NCBI GenBank assembly: GCA_963556255.1
Contig: OY744616.1
Coordinates: forward strand, 15,618,346-15,682,345
Length of the DNA: 64,000 bases
Reading direction: 5' to 3'
Source of the DNA: Allolobophora icterica
Lineage: Eukaryota; Annelida; Clitellata; Crassiclitellata; Lumbricidae
A program made the position numbers and the translations under genes. Below, in pieces: positions 1-30,349 of the stretch. The notes beneath the pieces were generated by a model. The model ran no database searches. It saw only the letters and a program-made list of their open reading frames with translations, and had not been told where the DNA came from. How positions within the stretch are numbered: the stretch's first letter is position 1; each line of letters starts with the position of its first letter.

Positions 1-1085
1 TTATAGGCTGGTATTTAGAATGATTCACTAGATCCTGAAGTATAGGTGACCAGCAGATAGTTGGAATATTGGAAGAATTGCAATAACTTATCTAATTTTG
101 ATGTGTAATTATACATTTTTTTTAATATCCTGACCCTTTTATTTTATCGGCTGTGTGTGCACATGTGACTAGTTGAATTAATTTGTATGACGTTATTTGA
201 TATATATTAAGATGTTATTTCAAATGACAAACAATATTGTTGTTGATCTAGCAACATTTCTTCTTCATCTAGTCCATCCTATGTGATGTACATCGATCTA
301 ACAACATGTCTTCTTCATCTAGTCTATCTTATGTGATGTACATCCATCTAACAACATGTCTTCTTCATCTAGTCCATCCTATGTGATGTACATCCATCTA
401 ACAACATGTCTTCTTCATCTAGCCCATCCTATGTGATGTACATCCATCTAACAACATGTCTTCTTCATCTAGCCCATCCTATGTGATGTACATCCATCTA
501 ACAACATGTCTTCTTCATCTAGCCCATCCTATGTGATGTACATCCATCTGATAACATGTTATCTTCATCTAATCCATCCTGCATGTTTTATGTCCATCTG
601 ATAACATGTCTTCTTCATCTAATCCATCCTATGTGTTATATGTTCATCCTATATGATGTACATCCATCTGATAACATGTCTTCTTCATCTAATCCATCCT
701 ATGTGTTGTATGTTCATCCTATATGATGTACATCCATCTGATAACATGTCTTCTTCATCTAATCCATCCTATGTGTTGTATGTCTATCGACTGTAGATGT
801 GGCTTCATGTGTCTGATGTTCTTATTCCCATCTACTGTAATTCTGTTTAACGTGACCTGTCTTTTCTGGCTCCAATTCACATTTTGTGATTTTGATTTGT
901 GTTGTGATGTGAATTTGTGGGCATTCATATATTATATCTTCAACTTGTAATTATTAAAATAATTTTTTTATTTATATTAAGAATATCGCATCTGATTCTG
1001 TATACCATTATTCTGTCTGTTATCACGTCTGTTTTCTCTAATGAAACACACATTTGTCTTTCATCTCCTTGGTGTCTGTCTTTAG
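1..1085 (+). other. Intron of collagen IV gene
   Basis: Intron upstream of the first visible collagen exon. Apart from the 50-bp minisatellite at 245-795 it is AT-rich with no Gly-X-Y coding segment. Confidence 0.6.
245..795. repeat. Minisatellite, 50-bp unit
   Basis: About ten copies of a 50-bp unit built on acaacatgtcttcttcatct and a following atgtgatgtacatccatcta. The first six copies are nearly identical. The later ones have lost homogeneity and include inserted half units. Confidence 0.9.
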
Positions 1086-18680
<17,595 letters not shown>

Positions 18681-20386
18681 ATGATCGTACGAAACGATAC
18701 ATGTATTTCTTTCAGCGTAACTGGCATAACGTTGGTGTCACTTTCTTGTCTGCGCTCTCGAAGAACGGATGAGAATTAAATTCTGCGAGTCTGCACTGCA
18801 GCCTTGGCATGACGATGTTACAGTTAATGAAGGAAGCTGCTTAATTTCTTATTTCTAATTGAATTGTATCAATATTTGCTACCAACCCATTACACAAAAC
18901 TTTAACAGGTGATAGTTGACGGGATTGTCAAATGTGGTGCTTAATATTTCCCGAAGGAATAGAAATATCTCTCATAAATGAATTCTGTGGTCACAGTTTG
19001 GCACCATTATTAGACAAATTGATGTTCTGACTTTCGTAGTACCGGGAACGGTCGTGGTAGACAATTGAAGTTTGACAATTGGTTGAATTTTCATAGGGAA
19101 AAGCTTGACGTGTTTGTTCAAACATTCTGTTACAGATAAAAGTTACAATTTGCGAACGTTATAGCTGCATAACTGCCATGGTTCTTGTTATCACTGAAAT
19201 ACTGCCTTGTGTTATGATGACTATCGTACTAAAACTGCCACCATTTTCTTTTGCTTTACACCTGTGGTGTTTTTATTCGTTATCGTTTCATTGTACTCTG
19301 TAAATTCAATAGTGTTTACTTGGAACTCATTTGTGAACACGAATAAAAATGCAAGATTTTGGGAGAAGAACCAAATAATCCTGGTTAAATGTTTACCTAC
19401 TGAGATCATGTTTTTTAGGAACGGCAAGTTATTTTAATTATGCTTTAAATGTAATAGGCCTTTCTCATACATAGTTTTTCTTTGCTAGCTGCTAAGAGTT
19501 ACATAGTTTTTACAAAGTACCTTAGAAGTGTTTTGTTTAAGAAACTACTATTTATGAAACAATTTAAATAGCAGCAGATTCGAGAGATCTTTGCAGATGT
19601 ACTCTAGTTTTCATGATTATTGTGAAAACCTCTGTTTTTGAGTTTCTATCCCCATATCAGAAGAAATTATTTCCTGCAAAGTATATTGCCTCGGATCTTA
19701 GCTAGTTTTACTGCAGAGAATTTAGGCTAAAGTTTCAGTGGACTTGAAAGAATACCATTTTGGTTGACTAGGTTATGAATTGTAGAAGTTTCCAGACAGA
19801 TCACACTTTAGTCAGAAGAGGTGGAAAGCTGCTTAGATGTCAGTTGAATATGTTACCTCTATGTTTGGCTAATGTTAAATAATGACCTTGATAAACCTGT
19901 TCTGTTATGTTTCTTTAAGTATATCGTAACAATGCTGGATACTAGTGATACAGATAGTCAGAGATAGTAGGTTATAATTTTCCACAATGTCATCAGCATT
20001 GTATTGGGTATCGAAATCCACGTTGAAGATTTTTCTCTTGCTCACAACTGCTTGTTGTCAGGTAGACAAATGAGTTTGTGTTTACCTGATTCAGGTGCCT
20101 GCCGTAATTAACCTTCACTCAGGTGTTGATTTTGGTTTTCAAGTGATAAACTTTCAAACTTTTGCCTTTGTCTTTGGATTCCGAATCCCGGTGCGTTATC
20201 TGAAATTGGAAAAATATTGCTGAACATTGCAGCTAAAAGGATCAAGTTTCCAGGTGCTTCCAACTTGCTTGTTTAAAGTTCTGCCTTATCACAAAACATG
20301 CCTTTGAAGACAAAGTTGACAAAAGCGGGTACCTAACTTGCAGTTACTTTACCTACCTCAGAACCTGCTGCTTTTTACCCCGAATC
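18681..20386 (+). other. Collagen IV 3' UTR and downstream AT-rich DNA
   Basis: An ATTAAA at 18775 and an AATAAA at 19342 are possible polyadenylation signals for the collagen transcript. Neither can be confirmed by sequence alone. I see no coding exon or clear repeat in the rest of this stretch. Confidence 0.3.
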
Positions 20387-20756
20387 CAGTGTGAGAATTG
20401 TAGAAAAAAGACTGGGGGGATTAGACTTTGAACAGTTTGATCCATGTGGAGTTGAATATTTTATCCGTATTTTGCAAACTGAGAAAATTCAACGATACAA
20501 TAGAAAGCATAAACTCCTTAAAGCGACGACATCACCAAATTTATTAGTATACAATTCACTTGGTCATAAATTTCACAATAAACTAGATCATTACTGTGTC
20601 AGTAACACACAAAGTGAAGAATGAAAGAAAATGCTAAAATATATGCACAATATAATCACACTAGCACACTGAGGGGTTGGAAGCGACCCCACCTGGGGTG
20701 TACAGTGAAGTCCTAAAAAAGACTAGGGGGTTGAACCTCTGACAATTCTCACCCTG
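20387..20756. mobile_element. hAT-like element, family E copy 1 (370 bp)
   Basis: The ends CAGTGTGAGAATTGT and ACAATTCTCACCCTG form the TIR. The flanking octamers CCCGAATC and CCCCTATC agree at 6 of 8. It shares TIRs and inner segments (actggggggatt, gcgaccccacctgggg) with the copy at 27812-28165. Confidence 0.75.
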
Positions 20757-21481
20757 CCCCTATCAGTTGGAGCATGCCATATTTTCCGAGGGCAGATACT
20801 GTAAACGCCATACCAGGTTATTGAATCAGGTTCCTGTTAAAATGCACTGCAGCTATTCAGTTGGTGTTTGTTTATACAGTTGTTGAATGAATTCAACTTC
20901 AGTAAGTTACAATGTCGGATGGAAATGATTAATTAATTTTTTGAGCTTACCACAGGTATCATGTAGAATCTTGACTTTCGGCCCATTTATTCTTAATTCA
21001 TCAGTTTTCTGAATTCGTCTAGTCAAGTAACGACTGTGTCTTGCAAATGTCAATTGCATAAACTGTTGGCTAAAAACTGTTCCTTTCAGTACCAAACAGA
21101 TTGGGTTTCACTCATTTTTTGCTCCAACCAGGATCTCCTGCTTGATTCCATGCCTTATTGAAGTACAGTATTATATCGAATAGTCCAAAAACAGTTTAGT
21201 ACATTTCAACTTCTGGTTCTCAGCTAACACGTATTGTGGTATTCTATTCTTTCTGATCAGAATATGCACCAGACATCACTTAATGATAGGCCCTAACAAA
21301 GCTTATTCACCTCATACAGGTCATATTCCCTGTGTATTTCATGCAAGTGGTACTACCACATATAAGATTGATTTTTAAAACCTAACGTCTTCTTCGTCTT
21401 TCCTAACAAATTGCCGGTTTTCCGTTGAAGTCAAATATTGCTAGCCAGATTATAACACATGATGTGATTTTCTGTTTTCAG
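20757..21481 (+). other. Intergenic AT-rich DNA, nothing recognised
   Basis: No exon, repeat or RNA gene that I can support. Confidence 0.3.
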
Positions 21482-22085
21482 CTCCAGTTGAGCTTTTGGT
21501 GCAAGAAATGTGTGCAGATAATTTTCCGTTAATGGCATGCGTTTTTTCAGCTAGCGGAATGATAGCCAGACGCTCCCCGACTTTGTTGCTGAAATGGAAA
21601 AGGTCAGAGGTTGACGTCGACCGCATCTATTGAGTGGTGACGTCATTGTCATCGCCATAGCAGACGATTTGTTTGTGTGCGTTTGCCTGCGTGTGCGCGA
21701 GCGCATGCATGCATATGCATCGCGATGCTTGGGATCGTCCGAGTCTGACAGTGTCCATTATTCGGCGGCTCTAATGCTCGGCGTTACGGTTTCTATCGTT
21801 TAATGGTCTTAAACTAATTTGTTTTCGTCTAATGCCTGCCGTCATCGCTCGGCCTGGCATTTCCAGCGCTGCGCCACCAAGTCTGTGGGCTTTGCATTTT
21901 GTATGCGGCGTATGTCGCCACTCCATGCTCCTCTTCCCGCATCGCTCTCCTCTCTCTCTCTCTCTTCTCCCGCAGAGGAGAGGCAGGTCATCTCACGGAA
22001 AATCAATAATTCTATCTTGTCTTTGACTGGTTTAGTTAAAGACTGTAACGGCAGGCAGCCTGCAGAGCCGTGCCGCTCTTAGCCG
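21482..22085. other. GC-richer block with CRE-like site
   Basis: A stretch with more CpG than its surroundings, containing a TGACGTCA palindrome near 21648 and a (CT)n run near 21955. A segment at 21482-21602 is open for about 40 codons between a ttttcag acceptor-like and an AAG|GTCAGA donor-like site, but it resembles no protein I know. It could be a regulatory region or chance. Confidence 0.2.
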
Positions 22086-23110
22086 AGCAAGACTTACTGG
22101 GTATGGAACCTGACTTTCATTACACAATTTACTGGCTTTCTTCGCGACTCCTGCAGTTTAGTACGTCGTTTACATATCCGCTGAATCTATGGCATAAGGT
22201 AGGTGAATAAATTTCGGGTGAATTTAATGTCTTTGTGAAATATTCGTTGGGTTCATGACTTATCCCGTATGAAGCTTTACGATTACAATGTGTTTGATGT
22301 AATAATAGTAAATGCATGGAAAATTCTTGATTTTACCAGGATCTGATGAAGTTTGGTCTGTTACGTTAAAATCGAGACAATTCTTTCACAGTGGCATTGA
22401 CTGTAAAAATTAGACTAACTTAGATCAGGTATTTTATATTTAATTATTATACTTTCTCGTTGTTGCTCATTCTCACTAGATTCAGCTGTATGTTATGCGT
22501 TAACGAATTTAGCAACACAATTGTTGTCATGAAGTTTATTACGCACTTAGCTGTGTAGTTACAACAGAGAATAATTTTGTTATACGATACTTGGTCATGT
22601 AGTTATGTAAAATAATATGGTTAAGTAGTTAGGCATAGGTAAAGAATTTTATATTGTCCTTAGTGGCTACAGTTACCTAGCAGAATAATAATGCTGCGTT
22701 GTTGAAACCTGTTCGTTGTTGTTAGTTTAATCAGTGACAATTAAAAATGTCAAGAAATATTTCGAATAACCTGTTTTATTTAAAAGAATCTTAGCAAAAA
22801 AAGCTTATATAATTAGAAACTCTGCAACTGATATAGACATGTTCAGTTTGCCATTATTTCCAAATTTCTGTAAACATGTACTCGTACAAAAAAAATAATC
22901 CAGGAATTAATAATAATATCATAGTTTTGATCGCCTGAGGGATCATAAATACCTCGGGTAAAAAAAAAAAATAATAATATAACATGATAATAATAATAAC
23001 TTTGTCAGTGAGGATCGCATGTCAGATTGTGAGAAAGGTCTAGCTCCTGCACAAATGTTTTATCCCCTTGGAAAGTTTATACATTGGCATAAGTAATAAT
23101 TTTGATATGT
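22086..23110 (+). other. Intergenic AT-rich DNA, nothing recognised
   Basis: AT-rich, with a short A and AATAAT run at 22960-23005. No gene seen. Confidence 0.3.
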
Positions 23111-23525
23111 GACCTTCCATTGCCTTACATATATATTGTCTTAACATACCTTATTGTCTTGAGTCTGGAAGAAGAGACTTTGTATTGTTCACTAAGTGCC
23201 ATTCTGTAACCTTCTATTGCCATACGTACCTTATTGTCTTGAGTCTGGAAGAAAAGACTTTGTATTGTTCACCAAGTGCCATCCTGTGACCTTCTATTGC
23301 CATACCTACCTTATTGTCTTGGGTCTGGAAGAAGAGACTTTGTATTGTTCACTAAGTGCCTTTCTGTGACCTGCTATTGCATTACATACCTTATTGTCTG
23401 AAATCTGGAAGAAGAGACTTTGTATTGTTCACCATGTGCCATTATTTGACCTATTGCCATACATACCTTATTGTCTGAATTCTGGAAGAAGAGACTTTGT
23501 ATTGTTCACCATGTGTCATCGTGAT
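23110..23525. repeat. Minisatellite, about 78-bp unit
   Basis: Five copies of a unit containing taccttattgtcttgagtct, ggaagaagagactttgtatt and gttcactaagtgcc. Confidence 0.9.
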
Positions 23526-25420
23526 GAGATGTTTTCCATATTTCATATGGTTTCTGATGCTAAATAAGATCAAGATCAAATACAAAGATAACTGACGGCC
23601 GTACTGCACATCTGTGCTATAAAAACACCTGTATTTCTTATGACCAATTGTTAACTTGCGAGGCAGTAAGGCAGAACTGTAGATATTTACAGTTCACTGA
23701 TAGTGTTGTTTGAACTTTACAGGTGAACCTGTATGCACGTTGTTAGCATGTGTTTGAATCTGCACCTGCAGTCTATCATTTATTCCAAAACTTGTGCACT
23801 TGAAAGTATAATTCCATCCAGATATTATTAATAACTAGGTCATGAAAACCAGAAAAGCCTGCATTGTCAAACAAGTGGCAGAAGGGTGAAAATAGCAAAT
23901 TAAGCAGTGGACTTCTAAAAAATGTGTTATAGTAATAATTTATATCCCTGTCAATGATGATGATAAATTTAAAAATAATAATAATGGTAACAATAAGAAT
24001 AAATATAATAATAATAATAATAAATTTAAAAAAAATAATAATAAAGTAATAATAATGAGTGAACTATGACTGAGTAAAACTAATACTTAATTTTGACCAA
24101 AATTAAGTGAAATTAGAGAAAAGAAGCAGAAACTGTGGTGACTTGAGACAGGTTTTGCCATTTTGATGTCGATACAAGTTGGTCCTCTAGCAGTGTTTAT
24201 TTGCATGGAGACAAAAGTGCAAGGGTTGTGGAGAAAGTAATATGATTGTTAAATGGATTGAAAATGCATGTCAATGCTAAGATGTGGCACAAGCTGGAAA
24301 GTTGAAAATGACAACGAGATTTTGAACATGTGATTTTCACGTTTCAACACACTGCCATTTTGTAAAATGTCTTATAAGTTTGTTAGACTTATAGTTGTCG
24401 ATGTAACATTTGTACTTTACGAATAGCTGTAGAAGAGCTTGCTTTTACTGCAGGATTTTAAATCAACTTGAGAAAAATAAACCATTTTCTGCTTGAATGA
24501 GTTCCTGTAAAGTTGCACAAAGTTTTGGAATCAATGCTTTTGGAAAAGCACAGTTTGGTATAAGTTGTAGCTGTTACGTAGAACGTTCCTGAAAAGGCAG
24601 TTGATTAGAAGAACGGAGTAGATGACAGAGATTCCTGGCAGAACTAGAATGAGAGAAATGACGCTTAATGTATATCAACTCAGACTTATAATATTCACAT
24701 AAATATAATAATATATGCATTTTAATAATTAAATTCCAACCTATTTTAATGGTACACAGCTTAGATGTATCCAGTTAAATATTACACCATAAGGAACATC
24801 ACATTTAGTACATCTCTTTCAGGTCTGAGTCAGTTGTTCAATCCCTGATGACTGTTCACTGTAGAGCCCTTGTAATCCATAAGAAAAAGTTCTCATTTTG
24901 GGTTCTGCTTGCTGCTGTCATATTTGCAAAATGACCAAAGAACTGGCAACCGCTAGGACAATCACATCTGAGGCTGCTGTAATATAGGCATGTGATAAAT
25001 AAGGGACTGCCTTTACCTCTGTAACCAGAAGTACTAGTTGGTTTTGGCAAAAACCAGGAGGTACACGGCAAACCCTGCAATGCACTGACCCCATGTCCAG
25101 GACTTAGGATTCGTCCATTGTTGATCCAAGGGCCGAAGAATAAGCAATGAACATCTCCCACATTCCACTAGCTACATTGGTAAGAGCGCATGTCCCATGC
25201 TCTGCTGTGCTTGAGGATGCCGGTTGCATACTAACTATGGCTTATTTCAAAGATTTGAATCGGGCTAGCGGTGGTGAAGGATCTCGCTCGATCAATTCAT
25301 CAAGGAGGGTTGAGGCCACAGAGTCGCCATAGCAAAATGTATGCATTTACTTTACCATATCTTACATAGACTTGTTGTACCAGTAAGTGCACACATAGCC
25401 AGTGCAAATTTTAAGGAATT
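23526..25420 (+). other. Intergenic DNA, nothing recognised
   Basis: AT-rich DNA with an (AAT)n-rich stretch at 23955-24060. The tRNA-like wording near 25165-25215 (gctacattggtaagagcgca) may be a decayed SINE. No gene seen. Confidence 0.3.
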
Positions 25421-25422
25421 TT

Positions 25423-25828
25423 GACTACTGGGACAAAATCAGCCATGGGTCCTCGTCTCTCGGAGGTGGGTCGGAGAAAGTCGGCCATGATCTGGTCGAA
25501 GAACTTTTTGTTAAGGAATTAATCTTCAAAATCTTAAAACTTGTAGACTTTTTTAAAAAAAATTTCTAAATTCATCTCCGAAAAAAGTTGATGACCTTTT
25601 TTTTTCATCACCTTCTTTTACAACTTTTCTCGGGTCTCCCAACCAATAACAAGGCGTCATTCAACAATAATGTCATACCTTTCTCATTATACTACTGGGA
25701 CAAATCTTTAAATTCTTGCAACATTTGTCCCACTAGTTGTACTTTATACATACATTGCCTGGGACAAATCGCTCTGACTACTGGGACAAATCCTAAGACT
25801 ACTGGGACATTTGTCCCACTAGTTATAC
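25423..25828. repeat. Cluster of inverted ACTACTGGGACAAA motifs
   Basis: gactactgggacaaa recurs at about 25423, 25691, 25777 and 25799, and its inverse atttgtcccactagt at about 25722 and 25808. The last pair makes one near-perfect 26-bp palindrome. The outer copies could be the TIRs of a 400-bp element, but I find no clear target duplication. Confidence 0.5.
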
Positions 25829-26511
25829 AGTTAAAATATGCCCTGCACATAGCTATGGTTTTAAGAGGTTCAGAAGATATGCAGTCTGTGCTATAACAAC
25901 TGCTATTAACCGGAAATGCTTAGTAGCCAATCCTTTCTAGCTTCTTAAAGGCTGTGCTAGTGGCCAATGACACAGCATCATCCAAACAATTCCACAAGTC
26001 TACAACTCTTGCACTAAAGAATCTGTGCTTTAATGTTAAGTAACACAGATAAAATGGAAGTCAATACTGTCATATGAATTGACTGATTTAGATCTGGTCA
26101 GATACATGCAAATTCTGAGCTGTTCATAATTTCTGTCATAATTTCTACCAGTATGCCTTCCTCCACAGATAAATGAAGAAGGACGAAATGTTGCTCTTGT
26201 ACTCGATGGATGGATTGGACATTTCATAAAGCTCACATTTTAAAATTAAATAAATTGAACAGAAAATAAATTTGATGATGCTCTTACCTTTAGGCCTCAT
26301 CCGTTATGTTGAGGATTAGCCTCCCATTGAAGATCCGATTGGACTGCACCAAGTTCATTCTGATAATTAATTGACACTACAGAGATTTTGATAGATAAAT
26401 ATGCGCATATTAGAGTTTATGCTGTGAACCACAACTTATAAAGCCATTGACTGGTATTGATTTGGCCTAAGCAAAACGAAATAATTCAAAATCTATGAAA
26501 TCTGTTTTCAG

Positions 26512-26626
26512 TTTGTCAGATTATCTTATGAGCACGGTGGCTTCCACAGCCCTCTTAGGATTCCTATCGGACGTCAGGCACTCCCTCTGACTGGGGATTT
26601 GGAACAGCTTGATAACAGTGCCTTAG
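26512..26626 (+). other. Possible orphan exon
   Basis: After a ctgttttcag acceptor the frame is open for 38 codons (it begins FVRLSYEHGGFHSP and ends LEQLDNSALG) and meets a G|GTACTT donor-like site. The wording looks protein-like, but the frame stays open on both sides of the proposed exon, so chance is possible. I recognise no family and no companion exon. Confidence 0.2.
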
Positions 26627-26859
26627 GTACTTATGTAATTAAAGCGATGCTTGATTGGATATGCCTGCGTTTGTCCCCTCTGGCCAGATGTTAAATCCCA
26701 GCTGTGATCAACAAATCCCTTGGCAAATTCCTGCTCCATCAATTATCGTGATGTACAAATTCCAAGTGAACGTTGCACAGCTATTAGGCTAATATTTCCG
26801 AGCAGAGGCTGCAGGGCAACTGCTGCAGAACTCAATTTCATTTTCAATTTGGTTGAGAG

Positions 26860-27134
26860 GTTGCACGATGGTGTAGTGGTTAGCGTGCTGGACTGTCAAC
26901 TGAGACGTCGGGAGTTCAAATCCCGCCACAGCAGAAATTGTGTTGAGCTTTCTGCTTCACTTGTGCCCCCTAGCCAACTCAGCTATAATGAGTACATTGA
27001 CTGCACACTGTCAGTGGGAAGGTCAGAGGGCGAGGGAGACGATTGGCCACCCGCCGTCATATGCCGAGGCTAAGAAAAATGAAGGCGCTAATACATACCC
27101 AGGGCTAGCTTAAAGGACTGCTCTTCTTCTTGGT
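26860..27134 (+). mobile_element. tRNA-derived SINE, good copy
   Basis: The head reads gatggtgtagtggttagcgt (A-box) and gagttcaaatcccgcc (B-box, near 26915). The body has the ggccacccgccgtcatatgc and gaggctaagaaaaatgaa segments. The 3' end is gggctagctt...ggactgctcttcttctt. It shares the whole body with the copy at 40520. Confidence 0.85.
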
Positions 27135-27811
27135 TGAGATCAGCATAATCTTGCACTGATTCTGCAGTCAATGCACAATACTCTCTCTGTAGGTTTACAG
27201 ACTTCATTGCATTGGATGCAGGTCTATCTCTTTGGCTCGGTCTTGAGAATGTCCACAGATCAAAAGTCAAGTTCCGCAGTCCTGATTTAAATGTTTAGGA
27301 TGAGGATATTTGTTATATTCCTAACAACCTAGTTGGCAATGTAAAAATCATTCTTTAAAGTCGAATTTTCAACAGGAATTTTAAAAATTGATGCTTTTAA
27401 ACTATTTAGTCTGAACCCATTTGACAATTCACCAGTGATTACATGGTGCAAACCAAATCACCCACCTTATAACAGTTGAATCCAGGAGTCCGTTGTAACC
27501 GCCATCCATTCAACAGTCATTTATTCATTAGATTAGTAATTTATTTATAGATTAGCCCTTAACAGTCTGATTACATGGAGTCTGCTCAGCAGGCTGGAAA
27601 ACTGCAGTCATTGGATTACAGACTCAGTGGCTACCGAATTGACCACTTTTCCGTGCACAAATAGACCGACAGACATGTAGGCTATTAAAGACAATAGTTT
27701 GTATGCATGTATGCATGTAGGCCTATCTAGATACTTAATATAGAACCTTTTTAGTACCTTACAAAGCACTGCTCTCTATGCTAGTCTGTATAGTGTTAAA
27801 TGTCATTACGG
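27135..27811 (+). other. Intergenic DNA, nothing recognised
   Basis: No gene or clear repeat that I can support. Confidence 0.3.
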
Positions 27812-28165
27812 CAGTGTGGGAATTGTAGAAAGAAGACTGTGGGGGGTTGAACATTTTATACGTATTTTGCAAACCGATGTCAACGAAATTTGAAAGCAGC
27901 TGATTTCAACGCTGGCAGTTTTGCAAGTCATATTTGAATTAAAATCAATTCCTTTGTTGTGAAAATAAAAAATGCCTACATGATACCACATGGAAATTTC
28001 TTCTATTTGTCAGAGACTCAACGTTAAATGATTATTGATGCTAAATCACAACAGCACAACTGAGGAGGTTGGAAACGACCCCCCTGGGGTGTGTGCAAAG
28101 ATTACTGGGGGTTCTTAAGAAAGCCTAGGGTTGAACCCCAACCTCCTCCGACAATTCCCACCCTG
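27812..28165. mobile_element. hAT-like element, family E copy 2 (354 bp)
   Basis: The ends CAGTGTGGGAATTGT and ACAATTCCCACCCTG form the TIR. The octamers CATTACGG (27804-27811) and CATTACGA (28166-28173) agree at 7 of 8. Confidence 0.85.
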
Positions 28166-29097
28166 CATTACGAACAAAAATATTGCATCAGTTAGCAAAT
28201 GAATGCACAGTAAGCTGGAAGAGTCACTATTGGCGGGCCCACGCACAAACATAAAACCATCCAACGGATTCCATCTAAAGCCGACAGATGGCAGGGATGT
28301 AGCCTTTGAGTCAAGTTTCATCGATAGAGTGGAGAGACGACAGTTTCTTCTTGAGTAGTGTCTTAAAACGTGGCAAGAAAGACTGACAATATACATGTAG
28401 GCCTACACTGTGAAAATAAAAGAAGAGCCTCGAGAACAAGCATTGCATCTAAAGGCTGCAATTGAACTCCAAGAGCCAGATGACTGCCTGTCAATATGAA
28501 TACTTTTCAAGCTATCAATAGACCAGACTTAGCCTATAGTAGGCCTAATTACTTATAATTACTTATAGTAATTACGACTAGTCTTATAAGTCGTAATTAC
28601 TATCAGTGCTAAAATGTAGGCCTGTTATTCCGATGCAGATCAGAACTTCTTAAATCCTGCCAGTTTGTCATCGTTTCTCCAAAGCAAACTTAACAAGTAA
28701 GACTTAATGATGCCTGCGCGATAGCAACGCAACTCAGAAAACTAGACACGTTCTCTATATTGGCTGATTAAACGCGGAGAAAACAAACTCATAAAATATA
28801 ATGAATTCCTGTATGTGGAATTTCTATTGAGGAATTAACAGGAACAGACAGACAGACAGACAGACTCACTCACACACAGCTCGCATAAAGAATGGACGGA
28901 GGCAATTCTGCACGCCATATTAGCCAGTAATATCGAGAAGTACCACTAAGAGGCTATATTATAAGTCTCTGATATTCTCCTTCAAGCTGTATGGCTTCGT
29001 GCAAAGCCCCTACAAGTATATTATATGGCAACGTGAGGTGAGACCGAGCGCCTGAAGGGTTGCCACCGTCCACTGCTCGATCGCCATTATGTTCAGT
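28166..29097 (+). other. Intergenic DNA, nothing recognised
   Basis: Contains a small hairpin around 28545-28605 (aattacttata and tcgtaattactat) and a (GACA)n run near 28848. No gene seen. Confidence 0.3.
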
Positions 29098-29328
29098 CAG
29101 AGGCGGCGATCCCGGGGGAGTCGAGGGGGACAAGACCCCACATTTAACAGTGGTGGGCGCAGTATACAGTTGTCCCCCCTGAATATTGAAGAAAAATTTA
29201 AAAAGGTAAAACAAATTATCAATTTTACCTCTTTTTGACCAGATCAGTTCAAAACTCTTTTTTTGACCAGATCAGTTCAAAAGCATCCCCCTCCCCACCC
29301 CATCTATCAAACAAGATCGCCGCCTTTG
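29098..29328. mobile_element. hAT-like element, family B copy 1 (231 bp)
   Basis: The ends CAGAGGCGGCGATCC and GATCGCCGCCTTTG form the TIR. TGTTCAGT (29090-29097) and TGTTCAGA (29329-29336) agree at 7 of 8. The inner gaccagatcagttcaaa motif, doubled here, marks all family B copies. Confidence 0.85.
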
Positions 29329-29673
29329 TGTTCAGAACTTCAGTAACCAGGTCTTGCTGGGTCATAAACAGTTTAAGAAGACCAAACTGTTAAAGAAATC
29401 TGAAAGCACATTACCCCGAACAATGCGAAGCTTAAGCTTTGCCTCGGGGATTTATTTTTCCTGAACCTCTGGACTCCCGGTTGTTCAGTGATTGACAGTG
29501 AGAGGCGCTGTATTGAGTAACAACAGTCTCTTAAAAAGAGAAAGAGACTCGATTGATTGGTTCTAAGAAGTGTGCATTAGCTGTTCTATGAAGTGCATTA
29601 ACTGTACTTGCTATCTAACTCTTAGCATTTGCATTGACAATGTAAAAGCATCCTAGAAGACTTCTAGTAGAAG

Positions 29674-29858
29674 CAGCAACGTAACTACGATTTTTCGTTT
29701 GGGGGGGGGGCGTAAGCCTTGAACATGGCAACATTTATACAGTATTCATACGAATTTTAGCTGTAAGCATACAACGGCTTGACTTGTTTGGGGGGGGCTT
29801 CAACTTCGTTTGGGGGGCTTAAGCCCCCCCCCCAAGCCCAACGCTAGATACGTCCCTG
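29674..29858. mobile_element. hAT-like miniature element (185 bp)
   Basis: An exact 8-bp duplication AGTAGAAG lies at 29666-29673 and 29859-29866. The ends CAGCAACGTAACTA and TAGATACGTCCCTG form an imperfect TIR. Long G and C runs lie inside. Confidence 0.85.
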
Positions 29859-30016
29859 AGTAGAAGTAGCTTGCTACTGACGATGGTATAGAAATTGTCG
29901 TAATTACAATTACAATTAAAACTTTATAACTTTAGTTAGATACTTTTGTACGTCGATCTCAGTAAGGATTTGATATCGTTTACTTCTTCCCAGCCTGAAA
30001 CCATAATGTCCTCAAA

Positions 30017-30235
30017 GAGACGAAGTATAGAATGCAGCACACTCCAGTAAAATATGCATGAAAATGACAAACAACAAAATGAAACGGTCTCTGTAGGTCA
30101 TGGATGAGGACCCTCGTCCATGACCTTCTCATCCATGACCTTCTCATCCATGACCTTCTACAGAGACTGATTCATTCTGTTATATGTCATTTTCATTAAT
30201 ATTTTACTGGAGTGTCCTGCATTCTATTCTTCATC
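30017..30235. repeat. Foldback repeat with 15-bp tandem near the loop
   Basis: The left arm (gaagtatagaatgcagcac, actccagtaaaatat) is the imperfect inverse of the right arm ending ctattcttcatct. Near the loop, gaccttctcatccat is repeated three times on one side only. Confidence 0.75.
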
Positions 30236-30349
30236 TGAAGTTTTTTGCGTGATCATGGGCCATATTTACTAGGCCTATTGCGTAACGCAATGATTTTCCT
30301 TCCATTCAATGGCTACTGCTTTCTCTTGCATAACACTTTTTGCTTAGGA

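Noticed and set aside
245..795. CRISPR-like array
   Set aside because: Units are contiguous with no unique spacers, in a eukaryotic intron. It is a minisatellite, as are the arrays at 7060, 9850, 23110, 44206 and 47335.
21482..21602. Exon with PVELLVQEMCADNFP wording
   Set aside because: Open for about 40 codons with splice-like borders, but residue content looks random and no family is recognised. Kept only as a note in the surrounding block.
26866..26935. tRNA gene
   Set aside because: A- and B-box are present, but the arms do not pair well and the same head recurs with a common 200-bp body, so it is a SINE. The same applies to the heads at 14390, 34985, 37950, 40520 and 48186.
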